From: CAZKBP01 sp964551015
GTDB taxonomy: Bacteria > Bacteroidota > Bacteroidia > Cytophagales > Microscillaceae
Assembly (NCBI GenBank): GCA_964551015.1
Contig: CAZKBP010000001.1
Coordinates: 186,001-250,000 of the forward strand
Length of the DNA: 64,000 bases
Direction: 5' to 3'
The notes under the pieces are model-generated. The model was given only the letters and a program-made list of their open reading frames with translations, searched no databases and was not told the DNA's origin. Position numbers and translations under genes: made by a program. Shown here piece by piece: positions 61,742 to 64,000 of this stretch. Within the stretch, counting starts at the first letter, position 1, and each line of letters starts with the position of its first letter.

Positions 61742-62518
61742 ATGGAAAACACGAAAAGTGCAATTATCACCGGAAGTACCAGTGGAATCGGTAAAGGAAT
61801 TGCTGAATCTTTTGCCAAAGCTGGGTACAATATCTGTTTTAATGGCTTGGAAAAAAATGGAGAAGAGATTGCCCAAGGCATTGCTGATGAGTATGGCATC
61901 AAAGCGATTTTTTCTCCGGCCAACTTACTCAAGCCCGAAGAAATCAATGACATGGCCAAGCAAGCTGAGGCGGCTTTTGGTACCATTGACGTGCTCATCA
62001 ATAACGCAGGTGTCCAACACGTGGCTCCTATCGATGAATTTCCCAAAGAAAAATGGAATCTAATCATCGGGGTAAACATGTCAGCGGCTTTTCACACGGC
62101 CCAAGCCGTATGGCCGAACATGAAAAAACAAGGCTTTGGCCGAATTATCAACATCACTTCTGCTCACGGCTTGAGAGCCTCCGAATTCAAATCTGCTTAT
62201 GTCACCTCCAAGCACGGTATTACGGGTTTGACCAAAGTTCTGGGCTTAGAAGGTGCGCCCTACGGGATTACTTGTAACGCAATCTGCCCTGGTTATGTAA
62301 AAACGCCTTTGGTAGAAGCTCAAATCAAGGATCAAGCAAAAGCACACAATATGAGTGAAGAAGAAGTTGTCGAGAAGGTCATGCTCAAAAAACACGCGAT
62401 CAAAGAGTTCGTGACCGTAGAATCTATCGGTGCTTTCGCTCTATTTTTAGCTTCCGAAGCGGCTTCTACCATCACAGGTGCTTCTTTGCCCATCGAGGGG
62501 GGCTGGACAGCTCAATAG
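61742..62518 (+). CDS. bdhA: 3-hydroxybutyrate dehydrogenase (SDR)
   Basis: NAD-dependent enzyme that interconverts 3-hydroxybutyrate and acetoacetate. The 258-residue SDR has TGSTSGIGKGIA (10-21), NNAG (87-90), catalytic Ser140, Tyr153 and Lys157. The segments INITSAHGLRASEFKSAYVTSKHG and CPGYVKTPLVEAQIKDQA are characteristic of the 3-hydroxybutyrate branch. The patatin gene follows across a terminator. Confidence 0.88.
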   Translation: MENTKSAIITGSTSGIGKGIAESFAKAGYNICFNGLEKNGEEIAQGIADEYGIKAIFSPANLLKPEEINDMAKQAEAAFGTIDVLINNAGVQHVAPIDEFPKEKWNLIIGVNMSAAFHTAQAVWPNMKKQGFGRIINITSAHGLRASEFKSAYVTSKHGITGLTKVLGLEGAPYGITCNAICPGYVKTPLVEAQIKDQAKAHNMSEEEVVEKVMLKKHAIKEFVTVESIGAFALFLASEAASTITGASLPIEGGWTAQ

Positions 62519-62553
62519 TGGCTATCTGAGCTTAGTGATTCAAATTTTAGATC

Positions 62554-62594
62554 AGTCCATCAGGAAGAGGAGAAAACCTGATGGATTGTTTTTT
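62554..62594 (+). terminator. Rho-independent terminator after bdhA
   Basis: Arms 62554-62564 and 62577-62587 pair over eleven positions with one G-U; a run of six T (62589-62594) follows one base later. Confidence 0.85.
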
Positions 62595-62692
62595 GGAGAA
62601 ATACCGCTTGTCCTGCCACTTTCTGTAAGAATTTATTAAATTCGTGGAATCTTTGGTCTAAATAGCGGATTTTACTAATTTCTCTAAAAAAT

Positions 62693-63700
62693 ATGTACAA
62701 AACCATTGACATCGCTCTTCAAGGCGGAGGCTCACACGGAGCCTTTACTTGGGGCGTATTGGAAAGGTTGTTAGAAGTAAGAAGTCTGGTCATTGAAGGA
62801 GTTTGCGGGACGAGCGCAGGAGCAATGAATGCGACCATGCTGGCCTATGGTATGCACGTGGGAGGGCGTCAGGGAGCAATTAAAATGCTCGAGCAATTCT
62901 GGAAAGCAGCTTCCGAAAAACAGAGCCAAACCCTATTTCAGCCCAGTTGGTTGGATAAAATGTATGGCAAAGGTCGTTTGGATTACTCACCTGCTTACTA
63001 CCTGCTCGATTGGCTGACCATGACCTTTTCTCCCTATCAATTTAACCCACTGGATATCAATCCGCTCAAAGACTTACTGGAAGAATTAGTAGATTTTGAA
63101 GCACTTCGTAAAACCGAAGTGATCAAGCTCTTTGTCTGTGCGACCAACGTCCGCACGGCACGCGCTAAGGTATTTTCTACTTCTGAAATTAGCTCCGACG
63201 CGGTCATGGCCTCGGCCTGCTTGCCTCATATCTTCAAAGCCGTGGAAATCGACGGAGAAGCCTACTGGGACGGTGGCTTCATGGGAAATCCGCCCATTTT
63301 CCCATTGATTGATGATACAGAAACAGAAGATATTCTGATTATCCAAATCAATCCTATTCAGATTAATAAAGTCCCGCAAACGGCCGTAGAAATTCGTGAT
63401 CGCATCAATGAACTCAGTTTCAACGCCAGTCTGATGCACGAAATGCGCCGGATCAAATTTGTACAAAGAATTCTAGAATTAGGGATCAATGATGGCAAAC
63501 TCAGGGATTTACATATCCATTGCATCAATCCCGAAGCAGAGATGAACGATTTGGGAGCAGCCAGTAAGTTGAATACGAATTGGACATTTCTTCAGCGCCT
63601 CAGAGATCTGGGTAGAAAACGAGCAGATGAATGGCTGGAGAAAAACTACGACAAGCTGGGTGAAGAATCCACTTGTGATGTCCGTACGGTCTTCCTGTAA
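62693..63700 (+). CDS. Patatin-like phospholipase/lipase
   Basis: Cytoplasmic serine hydrolase of 335 residues with the patatin fold: oxyanion loop GGGSHG (11-16), nucleophile Ser41 in GTSAG (39-43), and catalytic Asp193 in DGG. A middle region (about 75-130) is specific to the subfamily. In many bacteria a patatin of this type lies beside 3-hydroxybutyrate dehydrogenase, which suggests a link to polyhydroxybutyrate or lipid turnover; no depolymerase or synthase gene is visible here. Substrate is inferred. Confidence 0.9.
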   Translation: MYKTIDIALQGGGSHGAFTWGVLERLLEVRSLVIEGVCGTSAGAMNATMLAYGMHVGGRQGAIKMLEQFWKAASEKQSQTLFQPSWLDKMYGKGRLDYSPAYYLLDWLTMTFSPYQFNPLDINPLKDLLEELVDFEALRKTEVIKLFVCATNVRTARAKVFSTSEISSDAVMASACLPHIFKAVEIDGEAYWDGGFMGNPPIFPLIDDTETEDILIIQINPIQINKVPQTAVEIRDRINELSFNASLMHEMRRIKFVQRILELGINDGKLRDLHIHCINPEAEMNDLGAASKLNTNWTFLQRLRDLGRKRADEWLEKNYDKLGEESTCDVRTVFL

Positions 63701-63730
63701 GATTTTGAATAGAATAGATGCACACAATAC

Positions 63731-63768
63731 AAAAAAGAACACTCTGAAAATAGCCATCTCAGAGTGTT
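63731..63768. terminator. Bidirectional terminator
   Basis: Perfect 10-base arms AACACTCTGA (63738-63747) and TCAGAGTGTT (63759-63768). A-run on the left (63731-63736) gives T for a leftward transcript; a T-rich stretch follows on the right. It separates convergent genes. Confidence 0.75.
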
Positions 63769-63813
63769 TGGATTTTTATTATCTTGGATTCGTGGGCGAT
63801 ACCTCTGCCTCAC

Positions 63814-63969
63814 CTAATTTTGTTGCTTAATTTCTTTTTGCACCCTCTGCATGAGCTTCTCGTGGTCATCTTTCAGACGTTGAGAATCTTTGAGCAAGTC
63901 TTTGGCTTCTTTAAGCACATCGTGAACGCCTTTTTGAGCTAAATTCTTCTTAGAATGTCCCTCTTTCAT
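63814..63969 (-). CDS. Small lysine-rich helical protein
   Basis: ORF of 51 residues starting at ATG 63969 (MKEGHSKKNLAQKG) with a charged amphipathic helix rich in Lys, Asp and Leu, ending EIKQQN. It has complete start and stop, codon use like its neighbours, and ends 45 bases from the bidirectional terminator, which supports its being expressed. No family recognised. It is similar in style to small coiled-coil proteins. Confidence 0.5.
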   Translation of the reverse strand: MKEGHSKKNLAQKGVHDVLKEAKDLLKDSQRLKDDHEKLMQRVQKEIKQQN

Positions 63970-64000
63970 AGTATAAAGATTTTAAATTTTCAAAAAAAAT

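Noticed and set aside
1..64000. tRNA, rRNA, tmRNA or SRP RNA genes
   Set aside because: I looked through the gaps for typical T-arm, SRP loop and tmRNA end sequences and saw none; a covariance-model scan could still find a divergent one.

Overview
The window looks like chromosomal DNA of a Bacteroidota bacterium, most likely Cytophagales-like. The grounds are a Por-secretion-type C-terminal sorting domain on one secreted protein, several TAnnTTTG-type promoter boxes (two with an upstream TTTG about 20 bases away), almost no Shine-Dalgarno sequences, and the order miaB / sigma-54 activator / lptE / acidic TPR protein / secG known from that phylum. Base composition and gene style are even throughout. 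I see no phage, insertion sequence with a transposase, CRISPR array, rRNA or tRNA.

Layout: 1-4.1 kb holds the tail of a possible SpoVR-type gene, a PrkA kinase and an RtcB RNA ligase with a strong terminator, followed by an 8-bp tandem array. 4.4-5.4 kb is a secreted sorting-domain protein. 5.7-12.4 kb is a tripartite RND efflux operon whose outer-membrane channel carries an extra N-terminal periplasmic-binding-like domain. 12.4-18.1 kb is repeat-rich: three related MITE-like elements of 90-187 bp, a purine-rich AGGAGTT array with an inverted arm, two hairpins, an FtsX/MacB permease, an SFPD-repeat protein, two methyltransferase-like proteins (one a predicted lipoprotein) and a small secreted protein.

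18.7-20.8 kb encodes a sodium:solute symporter with a 40-residue one-helix partner. 21.0-22.6 kb pairs a low-molecular-weight phosphatase with a fructosamine-kinase-family protein (probable deglycation). 22.6-26.2 kb has a PD40 propeller protein and an outer-membrane barrel protein. 26.7-32.9 kb is the miaB-lptE-secG block. 33-38 kb holds small unknowns, a Na+/Ca2+ antiporter, a methyltransferase, a DUF4105-like membrane protein and ribD.

38.9-43.7 kb is an unusual tightly packed set: membrane-anchored kinase, membrane-anchored archaemetzincin, HEAT/cyclophilin lipoprotein and exported thioredoxin. 43.7-50.8 kb has a predicted membrane zincin, a Lys/Glu-rich protein, an SDR, accA, a three-gene DUF4331-type/TPR cassette and purQ. 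51-57.9 kb has yicC, a small lipoprotein, gyrA and two related TPR proteins. 57.9-64 kb has a GCS2-CBS ligase with an aspartoacylase-like hydrolase, a DUF1573 protein, 3-hydroxybutyrate dehydrogenase, a patatin and a 51-residue ORF.

Most genes are housekeeping or envelope functions. The best candidates for something little described are the kinase/archaemetzincin/HEAT-cyclophilin/thioredoxin cluster, the binding-domain-TolC fusion pump, the split DUF4331/TPR cassette, the GCS2-CBS/aspartoacylase pair and the MITE-like family. All functional statements come from reading motifs; no database search was run.
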